A DNA stretch of 64,000 nucleotides, taken from Actinomadura barringtoniae. Its GTDB lineage: Bacteria > Actinomycetota > Actinomycetes > Streptosporangiales > Streptosporangiaceae. A program made the translations under genes and the position numbers. The notes beneath the pieces are model-generated. The model made no database searches. It was not told the DNA's origin and saw nothing but the letters and a program-made list of their open reading frames with translations. Numbering within the stretch: position 1 is the stretch's first letter; the number at the start of each line of letters is the position of its first letter. The stretch is taken from the NCBI RefSeq assembly GCF_017573505.1, contig NZ_JAGEOJ010000008.1, positions 372,001 to 436,000 on the forward strand, in the 5' to 3' direction. Shown here piece by piece: positions 54,680-64,000 of the stretch.

Positions 54680-55638
54680 TCAGCCCCCCGGAGTCGGTGT
54701 TTTCGGGGCGCGCGCGTTCGGGGTGAGCGGGTAGCGGTAGCGCGCCAGCAGCGGCAGCGCGATCGCCGTGCTGACGGCCGCGTCGCCGCGGGCCAGGCCG
54801 GTCACCCAGGCGTCGTCCGGGCGGATCTTGACCGGGCCGCGCCGCAGCCGGTCGGGATTGCCGGTGACGGTGTGGTTCTCGCCCAGGTTCACGGTCTTGC
54901 CGGGCCCGACGGCGGGCGCGCCGGGCAGCTCGGCCCAGGCCGCGAGCGTTGTGAGAACGCGCGCGGGCTCGGCGACGAAGTCCTCGTAGCGGAGGCGGCG
55001 ATATCGGCGCGGGAACGCCCCGCCGATCCACTCGGAGGCGATGTTGAACCCGGTCCAGTAGGCGGTGCTGCGCCGCAGATCCATGGCCGGAATGTAGGAC
55101 TTGGCGCGCAACCATGAGTAGGCCGTCGCTCGAGGATCGCGGATGAGGTGCAGAATCCGGGCGTCGATGCCGGGCAGTCCGGTGAGCGCGGCGGCCTCGG
55201 CGGGGAACTTGGAGCTGTCGATGATGACGTCCGCGCCGAGCACCTCCGCCGCCGCCTCGTACAGCGAGGTCATCGCGCCGAGGGTCGCACCGACGTCCAG
55301 GTCGGGCTCCGTGCGCCCGGTCGCCTCGGCCAGGCGGGCCCGCGTGTGGCGGGTCCGCAGGTGAGCGTCGTGCCGCCGCACCCAGTCGGCGGCCAGCGCC
55401 TGCAGCCCGGCGTCGTCCTCGGCGAGGGACGCCAGCACCTTGCTCCACACGCCGCAGTCGAGCAGGTCCTCGCCGCAGCCGCAGGTCGGGTTCGTCCCGG
55501 TGCGCAGCACGCCGTTGCTCCACAGGTAGGAGAGCTCGCCGACGTGCTCGACCCCGGGCAGCTCACCGAGCACGTTGCCGAGCAGCGTGCTGCCCGAACG
55601 GCACCAGCCGGTGATGTAGAGGACCTTCACCGCGGCCT

Positions 55639-55642
<4 letters not shown>
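54680..55642 (-). CDS. PAPS-dependent sulfotransferase
   Basis: 320 residues. 5'-PSB loop TGWCRSGSTLLGNVLGELPG and 3'-PB region LIRDPRATAYSW define the family (PF13469-like). It transfers sulfate from PAPS to a hydroxyl or amine, probably on a small molecule made by this cluster. Cys-rich CGCGEDLLDCGVW may bind metal. A 17-residue Pro/Thr/Gly-rich C-terminal tail (PNARAPKTPTPGG) looks disordered and could be a targeting peptide for the capsid. GTG 55642 overlaps the capsid gene stop (GTGA). Confidence 0.88.
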
Positions 55643-56589
<947 letters not shown>

Positions 56590-56631
56590 GATGGTGTTCC
56601 TTCCGGAAGGCGAGGGGCGAGGGCGAGGGGC

Positions 56632-57882
56632 TCAGCCGAGCGCGGGCAGGACCTTGCGGACCGCGGTGACCAGGTCGTCGCAGTCGCGTGGCGTGAGGTT
56701 GGCCGACAGGGGGATGTCGATGGCCTCGCTCACGTACCGCGCGGTGCGGGGCAGGGCGGCGCGGGCGGCGTCGGCGTCGGGGCCGACCAGGAACCGCCAG
56801 TTCCAGAACGACCGGACGTTCTTGTCGCCGCGGTCGCCGAGCGCGCGGGCGTCCACGCCCTCGGCGCACAGCGCGCGGGCGAACCAGGCGCACTGCTCGG
56901 GGCTCGCGCCCTCCAGCCGGAACACCAGCGCCTCGCCCAGGTAGGCGCGCGGCGCGACGGGCGTGCGGAGCGTGATCCCGGAGATCTCGCCCAGGCACTG
57001 CGCGACGTGCTCGTAGTTGCGGTGGTGCAGGGCGAGCCGGTCGGGCAGCCGGTCCAGCAGCGCGTCGGCGAGCGCGGCGCGGATCTCGTCCATGCGGAAC
57101 GAGAAGATCGGGTAGGCGAGGTCGTCGACGGGCGGGGGCGTCCCCTCGAAGTGGCGGTTCATCCGGTCCTCGTACGCGCCGCTGAACACCGTCGCCCGGG
57201 CGTAGGCCTCGGGGTCGTCGGTCAGCAGGAAGCCGCCCTCGCCGGTGTTCAGGGACTTGTCGGACTGGGTGCTGAACGCGCCGAAGTCGCCGAACGTGCC
57301 GAGGTGGCGGTCGCCGATCCGCGCGCCGAGCGCCGGGACCGCGTCCTCGACGACCGGGACGCCGTACTCTCCGGCGAGCTCGCAGATGGCGGGCATGTCG
57401 CTGGCGAAGCCGCGCATGTGCACGACGACGACGGCCTTGGCGCCCTCGTCCAGCACGCGCTTCAGGTCGGCGACGTCCATGTGCAGGTCGGCGTCGCACT
57501 CGACCAGCACGGGGGTGTGCCCGGCCAGGATGATCGCGCTCGGCGTCGCCGCGAACGTGAACGCGGGACAGGCGACCGGTGAGCCGGGCTCCAGCCCGCC
57601 GGCGAGCAGTGCCAGCGAGATGGCCGTGGTGCCGCTGCTGCAGGCCAGGGCGTGGCGCGCGCCGAAGCGTTCGGCGAGGCGGCGCTCGAAGCGGCCCGTG
57701 CAGGTCTCCTCGTAGGAGCGGTGGTCGTAGCGGAAGTAGAGGCGGGAGCGGACGGCCTTGATGACGGCCGCCTCGTCCTCCGGGCTGATGAAGACATCGC
57801 CCTTGTCATAGGTGGGCCACGGCTCGGTGCGAGCGGCCGGGCCCCCTTCGACGGCGAGTCCTGTCTCCTCACTGGTGAACAC
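56632..57882 (-). CDS. DegT/DnrJ/EryC1-family PLP aminotransferase
   Basis: 416 residues. PLP-binding features: SSGTTAISLAL, VVEDAVPALGA (Asp180 pairs with the PLP nitrogen) and Lys209 in STQSDKSLNTGEGG as the Schiff-base lysine. The family normally aminates keto-sugars, but some act on other ketones. GTG 57882 has GAAGGGA 7 bases upstream. First gene of the operon holding the capsid, sulfotransferase, SDR and MFS genes. Confidence 0.93.
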   Translation of the reverse strand: MFTSEETGLAVEGGPAARTEPWPTYDKGDVFISPEDEAAVIKAVRSRLYFRYDHRSYEETCTGRFERRLAERFGARHALACSSGTTAISLALLAGGLEPGSPVACPAFTFAATPSAIILAGHTPVLVECDADLHMDVADLKRVLDEGAKAVVVVHMRGFASDMPAICELAGEYGVPVVEDAVPALGARIGDRHLGTFGDFGAFSTQSDKSLNTGEGGFLLTDDPEAYARATVFSGAYEDRMNRHFEGTPPPVDDLAYPIFSFRMDEIRAALADALLDRLPDRLALHHRNYEHVAQCLGEISGITLRTPVAPRAYLGEALVFRLEGASPEQCAWFARALCAEGVDARALGDRGDKNVRSFWNWRFLVGPDADAARAALPRTARYVSEAIDIPLSANLTPRDCDDLVTAVRKVLPALG

Positions 57883-58108
57883 GGTTGCGTCCCTTCACGC
57901 CAGAGCGCCGGGCGGTCGCCGCGTCGCGACCGTGGACCCGGGACGGCAGCGCCGAGCGTATGTAGCGCCGTCGTTCACCTGTATTGCCCAAGCATGAGCA
58001 GATTGTCGGAACTGCCCAGACTTCTTCCGGCACATGTCGTAGTGGCGGCCCGGTCCGCCGCGCGGGCGCCGCGCTGATACTCGGTCTCGTCGAACGAGGA
58101 GGATGATC
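57883..58108. promoter_or_regulatory. divergent promoter region of the encapsulin cluster
   Basis: 226 bp between the aminotransferase and acyl-CoA ligase starts, AT-richer than its surroundings. An imperfect inverted repeat TGTCGGAA ... TTCCGGCA with a spacer of about 14 bases could be an operator (7/8 paired). No -10/-35 pair is convincing. Confidence 0.4.
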
Positions 58109-59821
58109 ATGACCGCGGAGTACCGGGAACGTGGTTGGTGGCGCGACGACACGGTGCTGGACGACCTGCGGCGCGCCACCGCGGCGCATCCGGACCGGCC
58201 GGCGGTCGTCGTCTACCGCACCGGCGCGGACCGTGCGTCGGAGGACGTCGAGAGCCTGGCCTACGCCGAACTCGTGGAGATGGTCGACCGGCTGGCGGCG
58301 GGGCTGCTCGCGCTCGGCGTCGACCGCGGCGACGTGGTGTCCCTGCAAATGCCGAACTCGTGGCAGTTCGTCGCGCTGTGCCTGGCGTGCGCGCGGGTCG
58401 GCGCGGCGGTGAACCCCGTGCTGCCCATCATGCGGCGCCGCGAGGTGGCGTTCATGACGCGGCGTACGGGCGCGAAGGTCTACGTGGCGCCGGCCTCCTG
58501 GAACGGCTTCGACTACGCGGGCATGCTCGCCGAGGTCCGCTCCGAGGTCCCCACGCTCCAGCACGTCGTCCTGCTGAACGGCGATGGAGACGGCGATGGA
58601 GACGGCGACGGGGGCGGCGACGGGGGCGGCGACGGGGGCGGCGAGGCGCTGGATTTCGACGCGCACTTCCTGCAGACCTCGTGGGGCGAGACGTACGGGC
58701 CGGAGGAGCTCGACAAGCGCGAGGCACGTCCCGACGACCTCGCGCAGGTGATGTTCACGTCCGGGACGACGGGCGAGCCCAAGGGCGTCATGCACTCGCA
58801 CAACACCCTGTACGCGCTGACCCGCGCCGAGTCCGAATCGCTGGCGCTGACCGGCGACGACGTCATCAGCATGGGCTCGCCGATGACTCATCAGGCGGGC
58901 TTCGCGTACTGCATGCTGATGCCGCTGCTGCTCGGCGCGACCGCGGTCATCCAGGAGTCCTGGGACCCGTCGCTGATGCTGCGCCTGGTGCAGGAGCAGG
59001 GCGTCACGTTCGGCATGGGCGCGACGACGTTCCTGGTCGACGCGATCGAGGAGCAGCGCGTCGCGCCGCGCGACCTGTCGTCGCTGAAGGTCTTCGCGTG
59101 CGGCGGCAGCCCGATCCCGCCGCTGGTCGTGGAACGCGCCACCGAGGTGCTGGGCCTGCGTGTCCACGCGCTGTGGGGCATGACCGAGAACGGGACCGTG
59201 ACGATCACCCGGCCCGAGAACCCGCCGGACCGTGCCGCCATGAGCGACGGCAGCCCGGTCGCCTGGATGGAGGCGCGGATCGTCGACGCCGCGAACGAGC
59301 CCGTGGCGGAGGGCACGACCGGGCGCCTCCAGGTGCGCGGCGCGAGCCAGTGCCTCGGCTACCTCGGCCGTCCCGATCTCTACGAGGAGTCGCTCGCGCC
59401 GGGCGGCTGGTTCGACACCGGGGACCTGGCGCGCGACGACGGCTTCGGCGGCATCCGCATCGCGGGCCGCGTGAAGGACCTCATCGTGCGGGGCGGCGAG
59501 AAGGTGCCGGTGGTCGAGGTCGAGGCGGCGCTGCTGCGGCATCCGGCCGTACGCGACGTGGCGATCGTCGGCTACTCCGACGATCGGCTCGGCGAACGGG
59601 CCTGCGCGTTCATCGTCGCGAGCGAGCCCGCGCCCGGCCTGCCCGAGCTGACCGCTCACCTGGCCGACCTCGGCATGGCCAAGCAGTACTGGCCCGAACG
59701 GCTGGAGCTGCGCGAGGCACTGCCGAAGACCCCGTCGGGGAAGATCCAGAAATTCCAGCTCCGCACCGAGCTCGCCGACGAGACCACCGACCAGATCACC
59801 GACCAGATCACCGAAGGGTGA
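58109..59821 (+). CDS. acyl-CoA ligase (AMP-forming)
   Basis: 570 residues. P-loop-like MFTSGTTGEPKGVMHSH, YGxTE-equivalent LWGMTENG, GWFDTGDLA and the C-terminal PSGKIQKFQLR with the adenylation Lys define the ANL superfamily. It activates a carboxylic acid to its CoA thioester. A Gly/Asp insertion (GDGDGDGDGDGGG..., nt 58579-58644) interrupts the N-terminal domain, built from short DNA repeats. ATG 58109 has GAGGAGG 6 bases upstream. Co-transcribed with the acyl-CoA dehydrogenase; divergent from the encapsulin operon. Confidence 0.93.
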   Translation: MTAEYRERGWWRDDTVLDDLRRATAAHPDRPAVVVYRTGADRASEDVESLAYAELVEMVDRLAAGLLALGVDRGDVVSLQMPNSWQFVALCLACARVGAAVNPVLPIMRRREVAFMTRRTGAKVYVAPASWNGFDYAGMLAEVRSEVPTLQHVVLLNGDGDGDGDGDGGGDGGGDGGGEALDFDAHFLQTSWGETYGPEELDKREARPDDLAQVMFTSGTTGEPKGVMHSHNTLYALTRAESESLALTGDDVISMGSPMTHQAGFAYCMLMPLLLGATAVIQESWDPSLMLRLVQEQGVTFGMGATTFLVDAIEEQRVAPRDLSSLKVFACGGSPIPPLVVERATEVLGLRVHALWGMTENGTVTITRPENPPDRAAMSDGSPVAWMEARIVDAANEPVAEGTTGRLQVRGASQCLGYLGRPDLYEESLAPGGWFDTGDLARDDGFGGIRIAGRVKDLIVRGGEKVPVVEVEAALLRHPAVRDVAIVGYSDDRLGERACAFIVASEPAPGLPELTAHLADLGMAKQYWPERLELREALPKTPSGKIQKFQLRTELADETTDQITDQITEG

Positions 59822-59824
59822 CGC

Positions 59825-60973
59825 ATGGACTTCTCGTTCACACCGGACCAGGAGCGCTACGCGGCGCAGATCCGCAAGTTCGCCGAGGAGCGCGTCGCCC
59901 CGCACTACCAGGAGGGCGACCGGACCGGCGAACCGCGGCCGGGGATCTGGAGCGAGCTCGCCGAACAGGGTCTGCTCGGGCTGCGCGTACCGGCCGCGCT
60001 CGGCGGTCGCGGCGCGGACTGCGTGACCACCGGGCTGGCCCTGGAGGAGCTGGCGAGGGCCGACTTCAACGCCTGCTACGCCGTGCTGCAGGCCGCGTTG
60101 ATCGCCGACGTGCTGGCCTCCAACGGGTCCGAGGAGCAGCAGGCGCGGTGGCTGCCGGGGATCGCGTCCGGCGAGGCGCTGGTCGCGCTGTGCCTGACCG
60201 AGCCGGGGCACGGCTCGGACGCCGCCTCGATCGAGCTGGCCGCCGAGCCGGCCGGTGACGGCCGCTGGCTGCTGAACGGGGTGAAGACCTCGATCATGCT
60301 GGGCGCGTACGCGACGCACGGCCTGGTGTTCGCCCGTACGGGCGGCCCCGGCGCGCGCGGCGTCACCGCTTTCTACGCCGCCCTGGACGACGCGCACCTC
60401 ACGCGGACGCGCGGCCGCGATCTCGGCGGCCGTTCGGCGGGACGGGCGGAGCTGCGGTTCGACGGGCTGCCGGTCGGTCCCGAGGACATCGTCGGCGGCG
60501 AGGGGCTCGGCTTCATCCAGGTGATGCGCGGCTTCGACTACTCGCGCGCGCTGATCAGCCTGATGTGCCTGGCCGCCGCGGGCCAGTCCATCGACGAGGC
60601 GCACGAGCACGCCCGTTCACGGCAGGCGTTCGGCGGTCCGCTCGGGCGGTTCCAGGGCGTGGCGTTCCCGCTCGCCGAGCACGCCACCTACCTGCGGGCC
60701 GCGCGGCTGCTCGCGTACGAGGCGCTGTGGCTGAAGGACACCGGGAGCGACCCCGCCGTGCCCGCCAACATGGCCAAGGCGTGGGCGCCGCGCGCCGCCG
60801 TCGAGGCCTGCCATCAGGCGCTGCTCACGTTCGGGCAGCTCGGCTGGTCGGAGGAGCTGCCGATCGCGCAGCGGCTCCGCGACGTCATCGGCCTGGAGAT
60901 CGGGGACGGCACCCAGCAGGTGACGCGGCTGGTCGTCGCGCGTCACCTGCTGGGCCGCGAGTACGCGCCCTAG
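59825..60973 (+). CDS. acyl-CoA dehydrogenase
   Basis: 382 residues, typical ACAD length. N-terminal helical domain, CLTEPGHGSDAASIEL in the FAD beta-domain, RQAFGGPLGRFQGVAFPLAEH and the C-terminal GDGTQQV. It oxidises an acyl-CoA to its enoyl form, presumably the product of the adjacent ligase. It starts 3 bases after the ligase stop, so the two genes are coupled. The exact catalytic Glu is not certain from inspection. Confidence 0.93.
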   Translation: MDFSFTPDQERYAAQIRKFAEERVAPHYQEGDRTGEPRPGIWSELAEQGLLGLRVPAALGGRGADCVTTGLALEELARADFNACYAVLQAALIADVLASNGSEEQQARWLPGIASGEALVALCLTEPGHGSDAASIELAAEPAGDGRWLLNGVKTSIMLGAYATHGLVFARTGGPGARGVTAFYAALDDAHLTRTRGRDLGGRSAGRAELRFDGLPVGPEDIVGGEGLGFIQVMRGFDYSRALISLMCLAAAGQSIDEAHEHARSRQAFGGPLGRFQGVAFPLAEHATYLRAARLLAYEALWLKDTGSDPAVPANMAKAWAPRAAVEACHQALLTFGQLGWSEELPIAQRLRDVIGLEIGDGTQQVTRLVVARHLLGREYAP

Positions 60974-60991
60974 CGTTCCGGGGGCGCGTTC

Positions 60992-61031
60992 ATCACGGGC
61001 CGAGCGCGCCGGCTCGCGATCACGGGCCGAG
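60992..61031. repeat. 27-bp duplication across the PucR stop codon
   Basis: ATCACGGGCCGAG occurs at 60992 and again at 61019, offset 27 bp. The right copy contains the TGA stop of the PucR gene; the left copy repeats it in the short convergent gap. Confidence 0.85.
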
Positions 61032-62225
61032 GGCGTCGGCCGCCAGTCCTGCCGAGAAGAGCTGGATGCCGCGGACGCTTGTCGGCGAGCAGCCCGCGAG
61101 CTGCTCGATGCGGTTGAGGCGGTAGTCCAGCGTGGAGCGGTGGATGCCGAGCAGCCGGGCGGTCCGGCCGCGGTCCAGGTCGCAGCGGTAGAGCGCGAGC
61201 AGCGTGGTCCACAGCTGCTCGCGCTCGCGGACGGCGGCCATCCGGGCGGCCAGCCGCAGCCTCAGGTCGCGCCGGGTGACCAGCGCCGCGCCGACGACCG
61301 TGTCGGACAGGAAGGCCGCACGGCCCGCCTCGCCCAGGCCCGCGAGCAACGCGCTGGTCGCGATCGCCTCCTCGGTGGCGGCCTTGGCCTCGACCGCCCT
61401 GGTCTCGGCGGTCTCGCCGCCGGTCAGCCCGGCCAGCCCGGCGACGAAGCCCCATCCGTACGTCGCGTGGCAGGCGCCGAGCAGCCGCGTCGCGGCGATG
61501 CGCACGGCGGGTTCGGTCTCGGGATCGCAGGAGTCGGGAGCGGGGAGCAGGGCGAGCAGGCGGGTCCGTTCGGGCGTCGGGGCGCACAGGGCGCCCGCGG
61601 GGAGCTGGGCGCGGATGCCGGGCGGCACCTCGTCGAACAGCGGCGGCTCGGTCTTGTCGTCGGCGGGCACGGGGACCAGCGCCGCGATGACGCCGTTGTC
61701 GGGCAGGCTCACGCCCGCCTCGCTGGCCACGCTCGCGACGTCGCCGCCGCCGGACAGCGTGGCGACCACGAGCTGGGCGGCGGCCTGGCCGCCGCCGACG
61801 CGGATGGTCTCCTCGATGTAGGCGCGCCGGATGACCGTGAGGATCACCGGCAGCCCGGAGGCGGCCATGGAGCTGGCGCGCAGCAGGTCGGAGGCGGCGC
61901 GCGGGCGGACGGTGTTCCACAGGTTGCGGAACAGGCTGACCAGCACGATCTGGCAGCACAGCTCGATCTCCTGCAGCGGCACCCAGTCGCGGGCGCACCG
62001 CCGGGCGGCCGCGGCCACCCGGCGCTTGTCGGGGCTGGACGGCTCCCCGGCCGTCCAGAGGCACTCGATCAGGCGCCGGACCATGTCCGGCACGATTTCT
62101 TCCCAGGGGTAGCGGGGTCCTGCCGAGTGCAGTGCGGTGGCCAGCGCGGGCGCCGCGTCGGCGGCGATCGCGTTGGCGAACTGGTCGATGTCGAGTTCGT
62201 CGGTCAGGGCGGCAGACTTCGGCAC
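61020..62225 (-). CDS. PucR-type transcriptional regulator
   Basis: 401 residues. The C-terminal helix-turn-helix is clear (RCDLDRGRTARLLGIHRST then LDYRLNRIEQLAG, PF13556 type), and the middle region is a GGDEF-like/sensor domain common in these regulators. PucR proteins often control amino-acid, purine or aromatic metabolism in their neighbourhood. GTG 62225 is chosen for GGAGG 5 bases upstream; the frame extends further without homology. It adjoins the ACAD gene convergently and is the likely local regulator of the encapsulin cluster. Confidence 0.86.
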   Translation of the reverse strand: MPKSAALTDELDIDQFANAIAADAAPALATALHSAGPRYPWEEIVPDMVRRLIECLWTAGEPSSPDKRRVAAAARRCARDWVPLQEIELCCQIVLVSLFRNLWNTVRPRAASDLLRASSMAASGLPVILTVIRRAYIEETIRVGGGQAAAQLVVATLSGGGDVASVASEAGVSLPDNGVIAALVPVPADDKTEPPLFDEVPPGIRAQLPAGALCAPTPERTRLLALLPAPDSCDPETEPAVRIAATRLLGACHATYGWGFVAGLAGLTGGETAETRAVEAKAATEEAIATSALLAGLGEAGRAAFLSDTVVGAALVTRRDLRLRLAARMAAVREREQLWTTLLALYRCDLDRGRTARLLGIHRSTLDYRLNRIEQLAGCSPTSVRGIQLFSAGLAADALGP

Positions 62226-62517
62226 GTAGTCCTCCACGGTGGCACGTCCGGGGCGGGACGTGGCCCACCATCGGCCGGTCCGCCGCCTCAGTCCAGCCAC
62301 CCCAAGCGATCTTGTGCACCCGGGCCGTGAGCGGCGCAGGTGATCATCAAGCCGGGGGCCGCGAGCGTGGCCGGATGAGGACAGGTGTGCGCGCGTCTCC
62401 CCCTTGGTTACGCCTTACTCCCGTACTGACGACACGATCGAACATGAAGTCGGGTTCGACCCGATACTGACCGGGATCGGACAACCTGCGTCAACGCGCC
62501 CGAACGCGCCTCAGCCC

Positions 62518-62548
62518 GTCGCCGAGGCCTGCCACGGGCCCCGGCGAC
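62518..62548 (-). terminator. hairpin downstream of pyk
   Basis: GTCGCCG / CGGCGAC arms that extend to 11 of 12 pairs, about 50 bases past the pyk stop on the minus strand. Confidence 0.6.
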
Positions 62549-62582
62549 GAAGGAAAGGACGAGGGAAAAGACGAAGGAAAAA
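62546..62582. repeat. 12-bp repeats after pyk
   Basis: GACGAAGGAAAG, GACGAGGGAAAA, GACGAAGGAAAAA in tandem, between the pyk stop and its hairpin; unlike the GC-rich arrays elsewhere, it is purine-rich on the plus strand. Confidence 0.75.
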
Positions 62583-62597
62583 GCGTGCCGAACGATC

Positions 62598-64000
62598 TCA
62601 GCCGGCGTCGCGGGCGGCGATGTCCTCGCCGATGCAGTGCACGCGCAGCGCGTTGGTCGAGCCCGGGGTTCCGGGGGGCGAGCCCGCCACGATCACGACG
62701 CGGTCGCCCTTCTGGACCCGGCCGGTCTCCAGCAGGCCCTGTTCCACCTGGCGGACCATGTCGTCGGTGTGGTGCGCGTGCGGGACGATGAACGTCTCGA
62801 CGCCCCAGACGTGCGCGAGGCGGCCGCGGGTCGCGGCGACCGAGGTGAAGGCCAGCAGCGGGATCGGTGAGCGGTAGCGCGACAGCCGCCGCGCGGTCTC
62901 CCCCGACATGGTGAACGCGACCAGCGCCTCGGCGCCGACCAGCGCGCCGACCTCGGCGGCGGCGCGCGCGATGGCGCCGCCGACGGTCTCGGAACGACGG
63001 TTCAGCGCGTGCGTGGCGTGCAGGCTCGCCTTCTCGGCGACCTGCACGATGCGGCTCATCGTCTGGACCGACTCGATCGGGTACTGCCCGACGCTGGTCT
63101 CGCCGGACAGCATGACCGCGTCGGCGCCCTCGAAGACGGCGTTGGCGACGTCGGAGGCCTCGGCGCGGGTCGGCCGCGGCGCCGAGATCATCGACTCCAG
63201 CATCTGGGTGGCGACGATGACCGGGCGGGCCTTCTCGCGGCACAGCTCGATGGCGCGCTTCTGGACGATCGGCACCTGCTCCAGCGGCAGCTCGACGCCG
63301 AGGTCGCCGCGGGCGACCATGATGCCGTCGAACGCCGCGACGATCTCCGGCAGCGCCTCCACGGCCTGCGGCTTCTCGATCTTGCCGATGAGGGGGACGC
63401 GGACGCCCTCCTCCTCCATGATCCGATAACAGATGTCGGCGTCCTCGGGCGAGCGCACGAAGGACAGCGCGACCATGTCGACGCCGAGCCGCAGGGCCCA
63501 GCGCAGGTCCTCCTCGTCCTTGTCGGTGAGCGCGGGCACGCTCACCGGGACGCCCGGCAGGTTGAGTCCCTTGTTGTCGGAGACCATGCCGCCGACCTTG
63601 ACCGTGGTGAGGACGCGCGGCCCGTCCACCGAGGCCACCTCGAGGGCGACACGGCCGTCGTCGATCAGCACGGTGTCGCCGGGGTTCACGTCGCCCGGCA
63701 GGCCCTGGTAGGTCGTGGAGACCTGGCGGCGGGAGCCGGGGACGTCCTCGGTCGTGATGGTGAACTCGTCGCCCAGCGTGAGCCGTACGGGCCCGTCCGG
63801 GAACCGCCCGATGCGGATCTTGGGGCCCTGGAGGTCGGCCAGGATGCCCACGCCGCGCCCGGTCTCCTCGGCGGCCGCGCGCAGCCGGTGGAACACCTGC
63901 TCGTGCACGGCGTGCTCGCCGTGGCTCATGTTGAGCCGGGCGACGTCGACGCCTGCGTCGACGAGGGCGCGGATCTGCTCGGGGCTGGAGCAGGCGGGGC
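62598..64000 (-). CDS. pyk: pyruvate kinase (start lies beyond the window)
   Basis: 467 codons visible; the start is beyond the right edge, and the first readable residues PACSSPEQIRALVDAGVD are the usual N-terminus after the catalytic loop start. Effector and active-site features: ARLNMSHGEH, IGKIEKPQAVE, VARGDLGVELP, TQMLESMI with the ADP/Mg site, and the C-terminal allosteric domain ending at IAARDAG. Catalyses the last ATP-yielding step of glycolysis. Anchor of the conserved pyk-pdtaR-polA-rpsA order. Confidence 0.97.
   Translation of the reverse strand, partial: PACSSPEQIRALVDAGVDVARLNMSHGEHAVHEQVFHRLRAAAEETGRGVGILADLQGPKIRIGRFPDGPVRLTLGDEFTITTEDVPGSRRQVSTTYQGLPGDVNPGDTVLIDDGRVALEVASVDGPRVLTTVKVGGMVSDNKGLNLPGVPVSVPALTDKDEEDLRWALRLGVDMVALSFVRSPEDADICYRIMEEEGVRVPLIGKIEKPQAVEALPEIVAAFDGIMVARGDLGVELPLEQVPIVQKRAIELCREKARPVIVATQMLESMISAPRPTRAEASDVANAVFEGADAVMLSGETSVGQYPIESVQTMSRIVQVAEKASLHATHALNRRSETVGGAIARAAAEVGALVGAEALVAFTMSGETARRLSRYRSPIPLLAFTSVAATRGRLAHVWGVETFIVPHAHHTDDMVRQVEQGLLETGRVQKGDRVVIVAGSPPGTPGSTNALRVHCIGEDIAARDAG

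Larger units (their letters stand above)
62226..62597. other. intergenic region between PucR and pyk
   Basis: 372 bp upstream of the PucR gene and downstream of pyk. Holds the PucR RBS and promoter at the left, a hairpin (62518-62548) and a 12-bp T-rich repeat next to the pyk stop. No other gene seen. Confidence 0.5.

Noticed and set aside
57883..58108. TGTCGGAA...TTCCGGCA as a firm PucR operator
   Set aside because: Imperfect arms and long spacer; kept only as a possibility within the regulatory region entry.

Overview
The window is 64 kb of very GC-rich DNA from a high-GC Gram-positive actinobacterium. The SD-led and leaderless starts, many GTG/TTG starts, GTGA/ATGA operon overlaps and gene content all fit Actinomycetes; a Streptosporangiales/Thermomonosporaceae-like host is my guess, not shown. 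Reading pyk, an ANTAR regulator (pdtaR-like), polA, rpsA, coaE and uvrB in order on the minus strand recovers the conserved backbone known from Mycobacterium and Streptomyces. Here it is stretched by accessory genes. I see no transposase, integrase, CRISPR array or rRNA gene; there is one tRNA.

Layout. 1-12.7 kb is accessory: a 5'-truncated SDR, a DUF1772 membrane protein, a secreted alpha/beta hydrolase, a lipoprotein, an O-methyltransferase divergent from two P450s, and a beta-lactamase-fold hydrolase divergent from a TetR regulator with a perfect operator palindrome. 12.7-21.3 kb holds uvrB, an orphan histidine kinase, an uncharacterised membrane protein-cupin-IMPase operon and an ArsB/NhaD-type transporter. 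21.4-27.5 kb is one 2030-residue TIR/NACHT/pentapeptide/15xWD40 conflict-type sensor. 27.6-41.3 kb is mostly housekeeping (PP2C-like, coaE, GNAT, EEP membrane protein, rpsA, deacetylase, DUF4132 remnant, CAP protein, polA, thioesterase, DUF4352 lipoprotein). 41.4-46.7 kb is a complete liv operon. 47.0-52.6 kb has the ANTAR regulator, an unusual tRNA, and a two-ATPase/FtsX ABC operon. 52.7-62.2 kb is a biosynthetic-looking cluster around an HK97-fold capsid-like (encapsulin) gene: MFS, SDR, sulfotransferase, encapsulin, DegT aminotransferase, with divergent acyl-CoA ligase and acyl-CoA dehydrogenase, plus a PucR regulator. pyk runs off the right end.

Two things stand out. First, the encapsulin cluster matches what is known computationally as natural-product ('Family 3') encapsulins: a virus-derived shell gene translationally coupled to a sulfotransferase and an SDR. 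Second, many intergenic regions are filled by private tandem arrays (13-46 bp units, 16 bp the commonest). At ten or so genes the first unit is the 3' end of the coding sequence itself, stop codon included. The arrays differ in sequence from site to site, so the shared feature is position and process, not a dispersed element. Similar in-frame tandem insertions sit inside several coding sequences.

Leaderless expression is also common: several genes have a TANNNT -10 box placed so that transcription would start at, or 1-2 bases before, the start codon.
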